NCBI GenBank assembly: GCA_963082875.1
Contig: OY720099.1
Location: forward strand, 8,990,001-9,054,000
Source: Corella eumyota
Lineage: Eukaryota; Chordata; Ascidiacea; Phlebobranchia; Corellidae
Length of the DNA stretch: 64,000 nt
Reading direction: 5' to 3'
Below are positions 35,949-47,183 of this stretch, one piece after another. Both the position numbers and the translations under genes were made by a program. Position 1 is the stretch's first letter; every line of letters begins with the position of its first letter. The notes beneath the pieces were generated by a model that did not search any database, was not told the origin of the DNA, and worked only from the letters and a program-made list of their open reading frames with translations.

Positions 35949-37283
35949 ATGGCCTCCTGCATATCGCTTCAACTGGGCCAATGTGGCACACAGATTGGAC
36001 ATGAACTTTTTAATCTTCTCTACGATGACGTCACGGCGAAGTCGCATAATAGAGACTACACCGACATGTCGCTGGGGACCTTTTTTAAGGAAACGTCGGC
36101 GGGTAAAAAAGAGGCTAGATCTGTAATGGTGGACATGGAACCGAAAGTTGTGAATTCCTCGATCTGTGATACGACAAGTAAAGAATGGAGATACACAAAA
36201 GGGCAACAACTATGCAAGAAAAGTGGGTCGGGAAATAATTGGTCTTACGGCTATTTAGTCCACGCTCCAAAATGTAAGGACGATATTGTCGAAATGGTAA
36301 GGCGCGAGGCCGAAAATGCCGACCACTTCGGTGGCTTTTTAGTGCTAATGAGTTTGGCTGGTGGTACCGGGTCCGGGTTGGGTTCGTACGTGACCGGTTT
36401 ATTACGGGAGCTGTACCCGAAAAACGCGATTCTAAACAGCGTAGTGCTGCCCTACAGCGAAGGCGAAGTGGCAGTGCAAAACTATAACGCAGTGCTGTCC
36501 CTGGCTCACATGTCTGTTACGTCAGATGCGAATATACTTTACCAGAACAACCACTTGCACCAAATCTGTAACGCCTTGTTGGGAATTAAGCAGGCTTCGT
36601 TTAAGGACCTAAACCGCGTGGTGGCGCTGCAGCTTGCCTCTATTTTGCAACCTATTGTGGAATCATCTCAACGCAGTTCCACTGTGCAACATCGAAACGT
36701 TATAAACGAAATTGTGTGCAATTTGGGGTGTAGCAGAGATCATAAAATGTTAAATATTAAATCCGTGCCACATATACCTAAAACAAGCGTGGATTTTAGT
36801 ACGTACTCGTGGGATGCTTTGGCCAGAAGAATCTACCAAATGATGGTAACCGATCACCAATTCGACGACGAGCGCTTAAACTGGCACGAACGTTTGCCAT
36901 CGAGAGATTCGCTACAGCGAAACCATCCTCGTTACGTAGGGACCATGTTAACTATGCGCGGCGAAGATGCCGCAAGTTTTAATTTGTCAGAAATCGCGAA
37001 TTTTAACGATAGCAGATTATACCCTGCTTGGATACCGCCTCATGCTCGATCTATCGTCATAAAATCCAACCTACCTGTAGGTAGATACGAGAAAAGTATG
37101 ACTCTCTTAAGCAACGGTACGTCGTGTATTAAACCCTTAGACATGGTTATAAATAGAGCTTGGAAAATGTTTAACGCCCAGGCCTTTTTACATCAATATT
37201 CAAAGTTTGGATTAGAACGAGACGATTTTATGAGCTCTTTTGTAACAGTGGAACACGTAATATCTTCCTACAAGCAATTATGA
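35949..37283 (+). CDS. TUBD1: Delta-tubulin
   Basis: A single 444-residue frame with tubulin landmarks: N-terminal QLGQCGTQIGHELF, VMVDMEPKVV, GSGNNWSYGYLVHAP and the GTP-binding glycine loop SLAGGTGSGLGSYVT, followed by VVLPYSEGEVAVQNYNAVLSL. The delta type is indicated by the EMVRREAENADHFGGFLVLMS stretch, the GIKQASFKDLNRVVA segment and the C-terminus HQYSKFGLERDDFMSSFVTVE, all matching the delta family rather than alpha, beta, gamma or epsilon tubulins. Delta-tubulin is needed for triplet microtubules of centrioles and basal bodies. The coding region has no introns and is visibly GC-richer than CDC16 or GLYCTK next to it. It lies about 410 bp after CDC16 and 155 bp before AMN1. Confidence 0.95.
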   Translation: MASCISLQLGQCGTQIGHELFNLLYDDVTAKSHNRDYTDMSLGTFFKETSAGKKEARSVMVDMEPKVVNSSICDTTSKEWRYTKGQQLCKKSGSGNNWSYGYLVHAPKCKDDIVEMVRREAENADHFGGFLVLMSLAGGTGSGLGSYVTGLLRELYPKNAILNSVVLPYSEGEVAVQNYNAVLSLAHMSVTSDANILYQNNHLHQICNALLGIKQASFKDLNRVVALQLASILQPIVESSQRSSTVQHRNVINEIVCNLGCSRDHKMLNIKSVPHIPKTSVDFSTYSWDALARRIYQMMVTDHQFDDERLNWHERLPSRDSLQRNHPRYVGTMLTMRGEDAASFNLSEIANFNDSRLYPAWIPPHARSIVIKSNLPVGRYEKSMTLLSNGTSCIKPLDMVINRAWKMFNAQAFLHQYSKFGLERDDFMSSFVTVEHVISSYKQL

Positions 37284-37438
37284 CAACTTTTTGACCAGTC
37301 CTCGTTAATTTTACACCATTTCAAGAATGGTCCGCCTAGGGAATATGCGTTGTAATCTTGTATCATTAAAAACTATGTTTTGTATTAAAATTAAAGGTTA
37401 TTTTTTGATTTAGATTTGTGTAAAAAATATTAACTGAT
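37284..37438. promoter_or_regulatory. TUBD1-AMN1 junction with candidate trans-splice acceptor
   Basis: Only 155 bp separate the two coding regions. TTATTTTTTGATTTAG (AG at 37412-37413) lies 26 bases before the AMN1 ATG. The short gap, two intron-free genes in the same direction and lack of a recognisable promoter fit an operon junction. Confidence 0.5.
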
Positions 37439-38227
37439 ATGTCGTTTGGGGGAGGGATATCATCTCTTGTTAACCAATCTCTATTCGTATTTGTTAACAA
37501 CATATCAAAATATTCGTACAAAGAAAACGTTGAATTCTTTCCGCCCAACCTGAAAAGCAAATTACTGCATCTTCTATGTAAGAGGGGGCTTGTCGGTGAC
37601 GAAAATATAGCTTACTGCTTGCATTCTGATATTCAGGAAATCGATTTAAGCGAGGGCAACGTATCGGACCAAGGTTTAAAAGTATTGGCACAGACTTGTA
37701 AACGCCTTCGAAAAATTGACCTCAACGCAACAAAGGGGAACCGTGTTAACGTCACCTCTACAGGTGTTGTTTTAATTGCAGATGAATGCAAGAATCTTCG
37801 AACAGTTTATCTAAGACGTTGTGTTGGCTTAAATGACCTCGGAGTCGATGCATTGGCTGAAAAATGCCAACACCTTACGCAGCTAAATGTCGGCGGATGT
37901 AGTGGTATAACCGATGCTAGCTTAGTCTCACTGGGCCGGTTCTGCACTTGCCTTGCACACGTTAATTTTTCCTCGACGAAAGTAACAGATGACGGCGTGA
38001 ATAGTTTATCATCGGGCGCGTGTAAATTTACATTATCCGAAGTCCACATGAACCAGTGTAAAAATTTGACGGACGAAGCAGTCGAATGCGTTGTAAGATC
38101 TTGCCAAAAAATTGAAGTTCTTTTAATCCACGGTTGCCCTTTGATGACTGACCGAGCTCGTATGGCAATGGAACAAAGATTTCAAGGTCACGTGGCTATG
38201 AAACAGGTCACGTGGACAATTTACTAA
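37439..38227 (+). CDS. AMN1: AMN1-like leucine-rich repeat protein
   Basis: An intron-free 262-residue frame. The N-terminus (LFVFVNNISKY, LPPNLKSKLLHL-like) and C-terminus (HGCPLMTD, KQVTWTIY) match animal AMN1 homologs. The body consists of about seven cysteine-containing LRRs of the FBXL type, for example QEIDLSEGNVSDQGLKVLA, LRTVYLRRCVGLNDLGVDAL, LTQLNVGGCSGITDASLVSL and LSEVHMNQCKNLTDEAVEC, without an F-box. Yeast Amn1 antagonises the mitotic exit network; the animal role is poorly known. It follows TUBD1 by 155 bp. AATAAA lies near 38472. Confidence 0.93.
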   Translation: MSFGGGISSLVNQSLFVFVNNISKYSYKENVEFFPPNLKSKLLHLLCKRGLVGDENIAYCLHSDIQEIDLSEGNVSDQGLKVLAQTCKRLRKIDLNATKGNRVNVTSTGVVLIADECKNLRTVYLRRCVGLNDLGVDALAEKCQHLTQLNVGGCSGITDASLVSLGRFCTCLAHVNFSSTKVTDDGVNSLSSGACKFTLSEVHMNQCKNLTDEAVECVVRSCQKIEVLLIHGCPLMTDRARMAMEQRFQGHVAMKQVTWTIY

Positions 38228-38801
38228 ATTAAAGTCCTCGTATATTGTATTGCGTTGTTTATTTTTAATCCATTTAGTATTTTGTATTTTGGCGGATTTA
38301 AAAAAAAAGCTATAAAGGTGATTTTTATTATTAACTGTGTTATGTATTTTTTGCTGTCTATTTATTTACTTCATATACTGTGATATACTTTATATTTTAG
38401 GCTTACCTTTTGCTGTTGTTATCTTTACCTTAAAACCAAATTGAATTAATCTATATGTTTTTTACGCTTTAAATAAACTATAAATTTGTATTTTTTAAAT
38501 AAAATATAAATGAGTTTTTTTTAAATAATTAATAGATATATATATTAAGTAAAACATTTATTAAGATCTAAAAAAGGGAAACCGTTATCGGTTATAAAAT
38601 ACCCGTATTTTCGACAACGTAATTGATTTTAGAGGTTTCTAATTTAGACGAAATTCGCCGGTTTAATTCTCAAGAAAAAACAATCGTAATTGTAGAACAA
38701 TGGATTTAATTGCTAGCGTTTTTGACATTTTCTAAAAAGTAAAATTGGATAAAGTAATATACTTTGATTTGAGTTTGCTAGAGGAGCTGTAACAATAAAT
38801 A
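38228..38801. other. Intergenic region between AMN1 and the trefoil gene
   Basis: AT-rich DNA with AATAAA-like signals near 38472 and 38502 for AMN1. The final part before 38802 presumably holds the trefoil gene promoter. No gene was seen. Confidence 0.5.
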
Positions 38802-40801
38802 ATGGAGAATTGGAATATAATGTTAAAGGTATCTTTAATATCTTATATATACGCGAAAGGAAGTTGCCAATATGAAGAGTATGACAGTAAGTACTAAAAT
38901 TGTTTCAGGATTCACGTTTTTTATTATAAATTAGTTTAAAAAAGGAATAAAAAGAGCATTACAGGTGGCAACGAATTTTCTTTTGCAAACAATCCCTTTC
39001 TTAACTTTGTAGAAATAATTTTTTAAACGAAATTTTAAATTACATAATTCCTGGTGCAACAGTTTCACGAAATAATAAGTTGTTGTTTTTCATAAAATCG
39101 ATTACTGCACTTTAAACAGATTGTGGTGATTACAAGTGCACTGTACCGATCCATTTACGACAAGACTGCTCGAAGGGCGAGCTGTCACGTGATCAATGTA
39201 GAGCAAAGGGATGTTGTTTCGATAACTCTCGCTTTAATACAACGTGGTGTTTTCAGCCGTTGAGACTTTCGCGCGGTAGGATTTTTTTTATTTATATTCA
39301 CTGGTTAATGAAATACCAGAAAAATAGGCTGTTAATCAAATAAATGAAAAGCAACACTTCACTATATATTGTCCTGGATTTGATCTCCGATTTAATGCTG
39401 TATAGCGCCGTTGGGCAAGGCGCCTTTGACGGTACAAACTTCTTTTGAGTTAAAAACCATTCAGCAGGTTAATTTGGCAATTACTATTAGTAATATTTCA
39501 AACAAGCCAAATTAAATAGAGACTGGTTTGAGTTAATAATGTTACCCTATGTTTAGACGGTGAAATCGGTCTTTCAATATTAAGGATAAATATATACAAA
39601 AAAGCTATGCATTTTCCAAAACTTTTTACAATAATTGAACTTTAGGTAAATGTCCGCACATGGAATGTCAGGTAATCCCTGAAAATCGCGAGCAGTGCTG
39701 GAACGAACACAATTTAAAATTCCTTACCGAACAACGTTGTTTGGCAATGGGTTGTTGCTACGACGACGATAACTACGGAAACCCTGTCTGCTTTAAACGA
39801 AAAGGTACTTACAGACATTTTTTTGGATTGTAGGTTTTGAATGATTTTTTAAGTATCCAAAACAAACATGGTATAATTCTATTATTTTTAAGGGCAGATG
39901 TACAAAAGCTCAAAAACAAAAAGCTGTTTAATAATAATAATAAAAAGGAATAGTTTTTTTGATTGCCCCAGGCAATTTATGGTTTACCAAATATTCAAAA
40001 TCCTTGGCAAATAAAGTCTATAATATCCAAACGTTCCAAATTCACCAGGATTGGTCGAAGGATCAACTGTAACTCACTTTATGTTTAGTCCGTGATGTCG
40101 TATTTTTCACGTTTAGATAAAAAAATAAGAAAGTATCACAATAAAAACAAATCTTTAAAAAGTGTAAAAAAAGGCAATTTTTTTTATAAAAAATAGTTTA
40201 AGTCAGCGCTTTAAAAGTAACGTCACCTTCCGCTAGGAAAGTTGATGTCACTGTAGGCTTGTTGTATACGTTGCAAAATTGCGTGTGGTGTTTACATATA
40301 ATCAATATATTATCATTATCAATCAACAAAGGTATGCTTGTTGCCTAGAAATAACACGAATTGAAACTCTACTTGTTCTGTTAAGTTTGATTAATACATT
40401 TTAAAGCGTGCTTGTGTACTTCAGTAAGTAACTTTAAAATGAAAAACAGTTGCAAGGAACCGTTTAGTTATTGTGATTTTCAACCTTTTGGTTCATTTAT
40501 AATTTCATGTTGAAATTTATTTTTAACTTATTTTTTACCTACAGTTTATCCTATTGCTCATCCCGGCCTGCTTCTTAACTCTTGTGTACGAATGGAACCT
40601 GGTAAAAGAAGAATGTGTGGCCAAAAAGACGCGAGCATGTAAGTACCCAGATCAAGTTATTGTACTTTTTATTTTTGTGGGCTTAACAAATTACATGGGC
40701 ACTTATTACGATTAAATGTTTTTAGCGATCAATGTCTTCGTTGGCGATGTTGTAGTTTACCCTTCAAATTAGAAGGGCCCCAGTGTTTTTATCCAATGTG
40801 A
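38802..40801 (+). CDS. Secreted protein with three P-type (trefoil) domains
   Basis: Five exons: 38802-38886, 39120-39275, 39646-39804, 40545-40638, 40726-40801; 189 residues. A short hydrophobic N-terminus (LKVSLISYIYAKGSC) looks like a weak signal peptide. Each of exons 2 and 3 encodes one complete trefoil domain with the diagnostic CxxxGCCF/Y core: DQCRAKGCCFDNSR with TTWCFQP, and QRCLAMGCCYDDDN with NPVCFKR. A third is split between exons 4 and 5 (CVRMEPGKRRMCGQ, then DQCLRWRCCSLPF..PQCFYP), with Arg in place of the usual Gly before CC. Trefoil proteins bind and stabilise mucus on epithelia. The 3' end converges on the ATG4 gene. Confidence 0.88.
39365..39598 (+). repeat. SINE remnant in a trefoil intron
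   Basis: A degraded head (CCTGGATTTGATCTCCGATT), then ATGCTGTATAGCGCCGTTGG, CAAGGCGCCTTTGACGGTAC, AGAGACTGGTTTGAGTTAA, CCTATGTTTAGACGG and the tail AAGGATAAATATATAC, in family order. Confidence 0.6.
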
Positions 40802-41343
40802 AATACTTTTTTACAACGCCAGCAGTTAATGACGTAACAATATACAACAGTTGTATGTGTTTATTTTTTGTTTAGTTTTCAAAAAATTATTTTTCGTCCG
40901 CAGCAATTTGGGGCTTTAAAAATTAAATGGATCTGTAAAAATTGTGATATACAGTGAAAATCTTTATTTTATTTTTTATTAAAAACAAGTTTAAAAACGT
41001 GCCTTGCTCTAGGATGACAAAGCAAAAAAATATTTGCACTATATATTTCCTTTTTTTTATATGTGACACAATATTGCAAAAAAAAGTTATTAAAACTGTA
41101 CATATTTTAACTCAAATATGAAAAATAAATAAAAAAAATTAAATTAAAAAACAGTCAAATTCAGAATAGATACAAAACACCTTAAATTAAAACAACAACA
41201 AATTTATTTCAAAAAAAATATATATATGCAAAAAATTGTAAAAATAAAATTATAAAAACTGTGTAAATATTAGTTCTCAAAAAGTACAGATAACAGAACT
41301 CAAAAATAATTATTAAAGTTAAAAAATTGAAAAGTTCAAAAAG
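40802..41343. other. Convergent 3' region of trefoil and ATG4 genes
   Basis: Very AT-rich DNA with A-runs and AATAAA near 41127 on the plus strand and TTTATT near 41205 (minus-strand AATAAA) for ATG4. No gene was seen. Confidence 0.55.
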
Positions 41344-44300
41344 TTACAACAATTCGAATTCCTCTTCTAATGACTGCTCGCAATTTTTTTCACTCTTTGA
41401 ATTTTTTGAGAGAGATTGATAAAAGTTTGAAAACAAAGTTCTGGGTGACATAAAATTTGTTTTTTCCTCGCTTGAATTAGTTAAATCTGAATTTTGCTTA
41501 TCATCAATATCAGAATTTTGCGGTGTTAAGTGTCCAGAATTGCAAGATTTTTTTGTTTCAGAGTCTAAACCTAGATTTATCTCAGTAAATTCTGAATTTT
41601 TATCCTTTTTTAAAGGGCACACTATGTTGTTATAAGTTGGTGAATTAGGAAGTTTTATATCGCTTGAGTTACCATCTACAATCAAACAAAGAGGGTAACT
41701 TGAGGATTTTTGCTGCGGCGGTGATAAGCATTTATTTGCTTCCAAAATAAAATTGTCAAAATCATCCAAATTACGACAATAAAAACTGAGGCAGCAGCTA
41801 GGATCCATTTTGGCTATATTCATCTAAAATAAAATAAGTTGATTTTAAAATATTTTTTAAATAAAAAAATAAATTAACTTTTTTATGTATGATTTAAAAA
41901 GCAGTTTTATTGTATAATGTTTCACACTTTTATGACTTGGGGTTCTTAGTTTAATAACCATTGCAATAATTATAAAAAAGGACAACATTAAAAGTCAAAT
42001 ACAAATTAATTCCTTGAAGATACCTAAATGACTTACAATATGAACAATTCAAGATAATAATAATATCACAGAACTAAAGTGGATTTTAAATGTTTACCTT
42101 TCTTGGTGGTACGTTGTGATAGTTTTCCAACTGCTTATTAGTAAAAGCAGCCAGTGTATCTGCTTGCTGGCAATAGTGAGGATCCAAATAAATTAAATAA
42201 TCATCTAAAAATAAAATTCTTATTTTTTTGTCCATCTTCATTTTTGTTGTGGGAAGGCAGACTTTAAACATAAGGAAACATATTATACCCCAACCCTGTC
42301 TTGAAGTTGACTTTGGAAGTTTTGAATATTATTGGAGATATCACCAGATAACTAACCTGCCGGTTGGTTTTGGGCCTGATAGAAGTTCACACCCTTATTG
42401 CAGTTAAATCAAGGGTGGTATGAAACAATGTGAATTGAATCAATTACATTATGCTGAAAAGCTTTATATATTTGTTTGGATGTTTAAAGTAATTGTTTGA
42501 ATATTATTATTAGGTATAATAGTCAATGTACATGTCAATCCTTTGATATAATTTACCTTGAAAACCAATAAAATACAGAGAGTGCTTTGGTTTTCCACCA
42601 ATAATTCCTGTGCTTTGTTTTAATGACAGCATAGACTTTAAACAGGGTATGTAAATACTGTTAAGTTCCGCTTCTCCCAATCTTACAGGTATTAATATTA
42701 TCACTGAGTTCTGTTTGTCGTCTGAATCGGTTGTTGATTGTGATGACCAATAGCACATTTGAACCACATCATTTTTGTAAACTGAATTTTGTAGATTTGT
42801 TAGTGATAACATTAAAGACTCTTAACAGGTTATGTGTTTATATAACAACCCAGATATATTAAAAAAAGCAGCATTTTATTACCTGTGCAATCCTGGGCCA
42901 CATAAATCCTTACTGAATTTAAATTAGAGTTGTGCCCTTTACCACATTCCATTGCATCTTGCATTATGTAAGCAACTGTACCTGGCCCATACCAGTCACC
43001 AGGCATATATCGATAATTTGAACCTAATGTCAATAAGCTTTAATTGAATATTAGTATCATGTGTAGTTTGTGGTCCTCAAAAATAATTATATATTTTAAC
43101 CCTATATATACCCTAACCACATCTCCATAATCACTGTATTGCTAATAATAGGTTATTATTATTTTATATATTTTTAGTTTGTGGTCCTCAAAAATAATTA
43201 TATATTTTATGAATTTTGTAGGCACTTACTTCTAAATTTAAACAAAACAGTTAATTTTGCACACAAACACAATTAGGTGAAACCATTACCTATTTCGGTC
43301 AAAGTATGTAAACTAAACGGACATTTGGGATTTGGTTCATCTAGAAAATATTGAACAATCTCTCTGTGAATTTTTCTTTGTTGTAATGTATGATTCTCAC
43401 CAAGTCTTCTCCATTTTTTACCTTTGAAATTCAACAAAATATTTAATTAATTGCATTCTACTGTGTACACTATACATGAGTATTGTTTGCTTTTTGCATA
43501 TTTTAAAGTGCCCATTCTGTTTACTTAGCATTGTAGTGGGATATTGTTAATTTGAAACACTTTGCCTAACTACTTTTACAATACCAAACAAAACAGTAAA
43601 ACTTTTTTAGTGCTGTAGAATTAAACACACGCCACAGTAATAAATAATTAAATTAAATGTTCAACCTAAAAAGTGTTGAACCAAACTTTGAGCTATCATC
43701 ATTTGTGCTGTTCTTAACATACAACCCCATCCTGTGTCAGAAGTTAAACTTGAACCTAGAAAAAAATTTCTTATTTTAAAAAATATTTAAACACACCTTG
43801 CCTTTAAAGTTAATAAAAATGGTTTGTTATTTAGAAAGCTTAAATTTTTTTCAATACACAAATTAGTTGTCACCTGGTAAAGGTGGAAATCCTTTACGAT
43901 AAGAAAACCATATTTTTGAGTAAAAATCCATTAGAAATAATCGAAAGTTATCTTTAACGTGTTCCTTTTTGACTGTTTGCTGTTTCTCTTTGGAAGCTGT
44001 TATAAAGTTTTACTTTGGTTAATTTATACAATCCGAGCAAGGTGTTAAGTAAATATATATATATATGTTGTATTACATTTACTTTCTGGTAAAGCACAAG
44101 ATTCCATTTCATCTGGTTGAATCACATAACGCTTTCCCAAAACCCAAATTGGTGAATCTTTTCGCAAATTTGTCCCAGAACTCATTTCTGTTAAGTACAA
44201 AATTTATTGTATATTTTAGTTATTCTTTTAGAATTTGGTTATTCTTTTAGAATTTATACTCTTTTTTTATTAACCAGGACTGGTACACATTACAATAAGT

Positions 44301-45002
44301 TATTTTTTAGTGTTCACAAGCTTCTATATTGTTTGGAAAATAATTTACATTTTAATTCTAAAAAGTTAACATATATACTGTTGAGTGTAAAATTAATTTT
44401 TTTTTTTTGTATTTATTTATTTTCTATACGGGAAGGCTTTCTAAAGGTTCTAAACAAAGTATTAAGTTGACCTAAGCAGTTGCAATACAATTGATTTATA
44501 ATTGCGCAATAATCAACCTGCTGATTGGTTTCGTTTCAACAGGAGGTTTCACTCGTGCTAAGAAAAAAAAGGGCATTATAGTGTAAAAGAAACACTGTAC
44601 CCTATGTAGTTAAGCCAAGTATTCAAAGAAACAAAACAAAACTAAAGGAAATTAGACAGCAGCATGGTCTAGTGATCAGAACCCTTGGCTTTACTACAAG
44701 GTCCTCGGTTAGATCCCTACTGCTCTTACGCTGTTGCGACCTTAAATAAGGGGCTAAAAATCAAATGAATTTCTGGTGGGCCAACAGTTAAACAGCAGCT
44801 TAATTACCTGGGAATTATACAATATAATATCCAAAACTGCCAAAGGCAACTTGAGACTGGAGTAGAAATAAATATAAAAAAAAACATATCAACTACCAAA
44901 TCTTAAGTTATTCCAAGTTTCTAAAACCTTTTTCTTCATGTTATTACCATCTTCTGATTCATTGTTTGTACTTCTACCAAAGGCAGACATAACGACCGAC
45001 AT
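41344..45002 (-). CDS. ATG4: ATG4 cysteine protease, C/D type (peptidase family C54)
   Basis: Nine exons on the minus strand: 45002-44948, 44187-44083, 43996-43874, 43755-43666, 43421-43290, 43023-42883, 42781-42557, 42204-42098, 41823-41344; 485 residues. Landmarks: [12 protein letters not shown] near the N-terminus, [18 protein letters not shown], the catalytic cysteine in [64 protein letters not shown], then the Asp/His pair in [13 protein letters not shown], and [21 protein letters not shown]. The C-terminus ends EEEFELL, an acidic, LIR-like motif (F-E-L-L) as in ATG4 proteins. The [15 protein letters not shown] segment fits the C/D branch, and I cannot split C from D. ATG4 cleaves and delipidates ATG8/LC3 proteins in autophagy. 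An alternative first ATG five codons downstream exists. Confidence 0.93.
42245..42470 (-). repeat. SINE remnant in an ATG4 intron
   Basis: On the minus strand: TGCAATAAGGGTGTGAACTT, AACCGGCAGGTTAG, CTTCCAAAGTCAACTTCAAG and AGACAGGGTTGGGG follow the order of the SINE body. It is a decayed copy without a clear head. Confidence 0.5.
44646..44880 (+). repeat. SINE copy in an ATG4 intron
   Basis: Head GACAGCAGCATGGTCTAGTG, ATCAGAACCCTTGGCTTTAC, a box-B-like GGTTAGATCCC, CTGCTCTTACGCTGTTGCG, AAATAAGGGGCTAAA, then CAAAACTGCCAAAGGCAACT and TGAGACTGGAGTAG. After the copy at 19168 it is the next most complete copy. Confidence 0.7.
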
Positions 45003-47183
45003 TTTATCTTGTTTTACAAAAAGTTAAAATTTTTTTATCAAAATAGTTTTTAATTGTTATTGCATTGAAGCAAACTTACTATTTTTTTCTTAAAAAAAGT
45101 AGGATTTACCTCTAGTTTACACTAGGACCAAGTTGTTGTTTCGCCGCAGACTCGCCATTTAACTTAATTCACAATGAATGCAAAAATACTCATATATTAT
45201 AAATTAAATATTCAAAAATTAATAATAACGTACTGACAGTGACAGACAGACGTAGCAATTTGCATTTAGCTAAAGAGCAGCAGAAAACAAAGTAAATATA
45301 CTACGTCAAGCAGTCAAGCGTCAACAAGAAACAGCTGATTTTAATAAGATATTAATTTTTTTTTTTTTTTTTGTTATATTTTTAAACCACTAATTAAATT
45401 TAAACTATTTCTATTTATTTTCAGTACTAAAAAAGCGGTTCATCCAAAACGCATATTCCCTCCATTTCCCAAACATTCGACATTTTGTTTACAACTCCTG
45501 TACTTCATCTAGCGGTTTAATGAAATTATAATTTAGCTGAGGGTGTATTCAAGACGCATTAAAGCAATTAAAGCAAAATTTTAAGTTTTGATGTAACGCG
45601 TTTGTTGCCTGGCGCGGTAATGCGTTGCGGCATCAATGCTTACTTCGCGTTTTTTGGAGTGGTGTAATTAGGCTAGCTTGCCCTTTTATGTTCAAAGGGA
45701 TCGTGGTATTTTTAGGTAACATAAAGACGTGTTTTTGTAGCGTACTAATAATTTTTATTTTTTAGTTAATGATTTAATTAAGGAATTAATATTAATTTTA
45801 TTAACCTTCATTTACTTGGCATTTAACTACTAATAGAGTTGCAGTTGATTTGCTGGTGGTTTGTTGACACAGATTTCTTAACTTAAAATTATGACTGCCT
45901 ATCTTAGTACTTCTTTAACTAATAAGTATCAGTCATCTGCCATATATTCCTGTAGCATTTTAAAATATAACAAGTACAGTTTTTTTATCTGAAAACATGC
46001 TGTATTGTTAACTGCGAAAAAAGTTTTGATTGGTCTAATGACTTTTGTTGTTTGGTTCGGTATGTAACAAATCCGCCATTAAATTGTTTACTGTAACTTG
46101 TTATCTGTTCCTAGTCACATGCTTACATTAGTCACGTGGGCACATCTTATCCTCGTTGTCTGTATCACGTGACTTGTGAGTTAAAACTGTAAGAAATGAA
46201 TAGTATGGGGGTGTCGTAGTGAACAGCCGGATGAACGGTTGTGTTTAGTTGCTTTATATTGTTTGACAATCGTATTGTAAATACATCTGTTATATACTGA
46301 ACTTGGCGCGAGATTTGTGGTTCAAATAGGTAAGCAGAAAACGGGCAGAGATAAATTTTCGTTACAGGTATTCGTACTATATTAACAGAATGGAATTTAT
46401 CCCGAAAACCAAAATTTTAAAATTGATTTTATCAATATTTGGGTCAACATTTTTTTACAAAAAATGAACATCTTTTAGAGGAATGCTTAGGTAAAAAGGA
46501 GTTAATAGAATAAAAGACTTAATTGTTGGTAAAACGACCATTCTGTTAAAAAAGTTTCGTCAATCCGGCTTAGCATACGCTGTTGCTGCTATAGTACTCG
46601 ATCCTATTACCAGTGCTCTTAAAGTTTAAAAAAATAAAAGAAAAATGTAATTTTTTGAAAACGCGCGATTCTAGGACAAAATCGTTTAAATTTATTTTTG
46701 GGTTTATTTTTGATTTTTTTAATATTTTGACTTTTTTGAATTAAATTGAAGGACAGCAACAACAGATGGTTTATTTACTAGTATGTAGCAACTTTTACAT
46801 AAGCGTGTTTACAAAATCTGAAACACTTCACAAATCATGCATTTACTTACAAAAAATATGTTTAAAATTCCAGTCAAAACGCGTGACCAACTTGGCCTAC
46901 AAACTCTTTTTTTACACGAAATGGCAATGGAAACCTGCAAAATTACAAATCACTTCCAAATCGGAAGGTATTAAAGTTTTTACCTTATTTTGCAAAATCT
47001 CTGTTAAATTTACAAAAATAAAAAACAAAAAAGTATTTGAAATTTTAAAAGCAGGCTTTTTTTTAGTTTAATAATAATAATAATAATCTTGATTATACTT
47101 ATATTGAAGTTTGCAAAGTGTTACATATTAAAATAAATTTATTAATTTATTAAATATTATTATTTGTTTTAGGGTAATTAAAG
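45003..47183. promoter_or_regulatory. Divergent regulatory region between ATG4 and CLCA genes
   Basis: 2.2 kb without a convincing coding region. It holds three E-box words (CACATG 46116-46121, CACGTG 46133-46138, CACGTG 46166-46171). A candidate CLCA 5'UTR exon ends at 46329, where CAAATAG meets GTAAGC, with TATATACTG about 35 bp upstream. An acceptor TTTGTTTTAG lies just before the CLCA ATG. A 101-codon ORF at 46766-47071 shows no recognisable domain and is probably chance. Confidence 0.5.

Noticed and set aside
35910-36209. Minus-strand 99-codon ORF opposite TUBD1
   Set aside because: Shadow of the delta-tubulin coding strand.
44065-44470. Plus-strand ORFs of 61 and 87 codons
   Set aside because: Overlap an ATG4 exon and intron on the opposite strand; low-complexity hydrophobic AT-rich translation.
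46766-47071. 101-codon ORF upstream of CLCA
   Set aside because: No domain, no signal peptide, biased AT-rich composition and no splice context.
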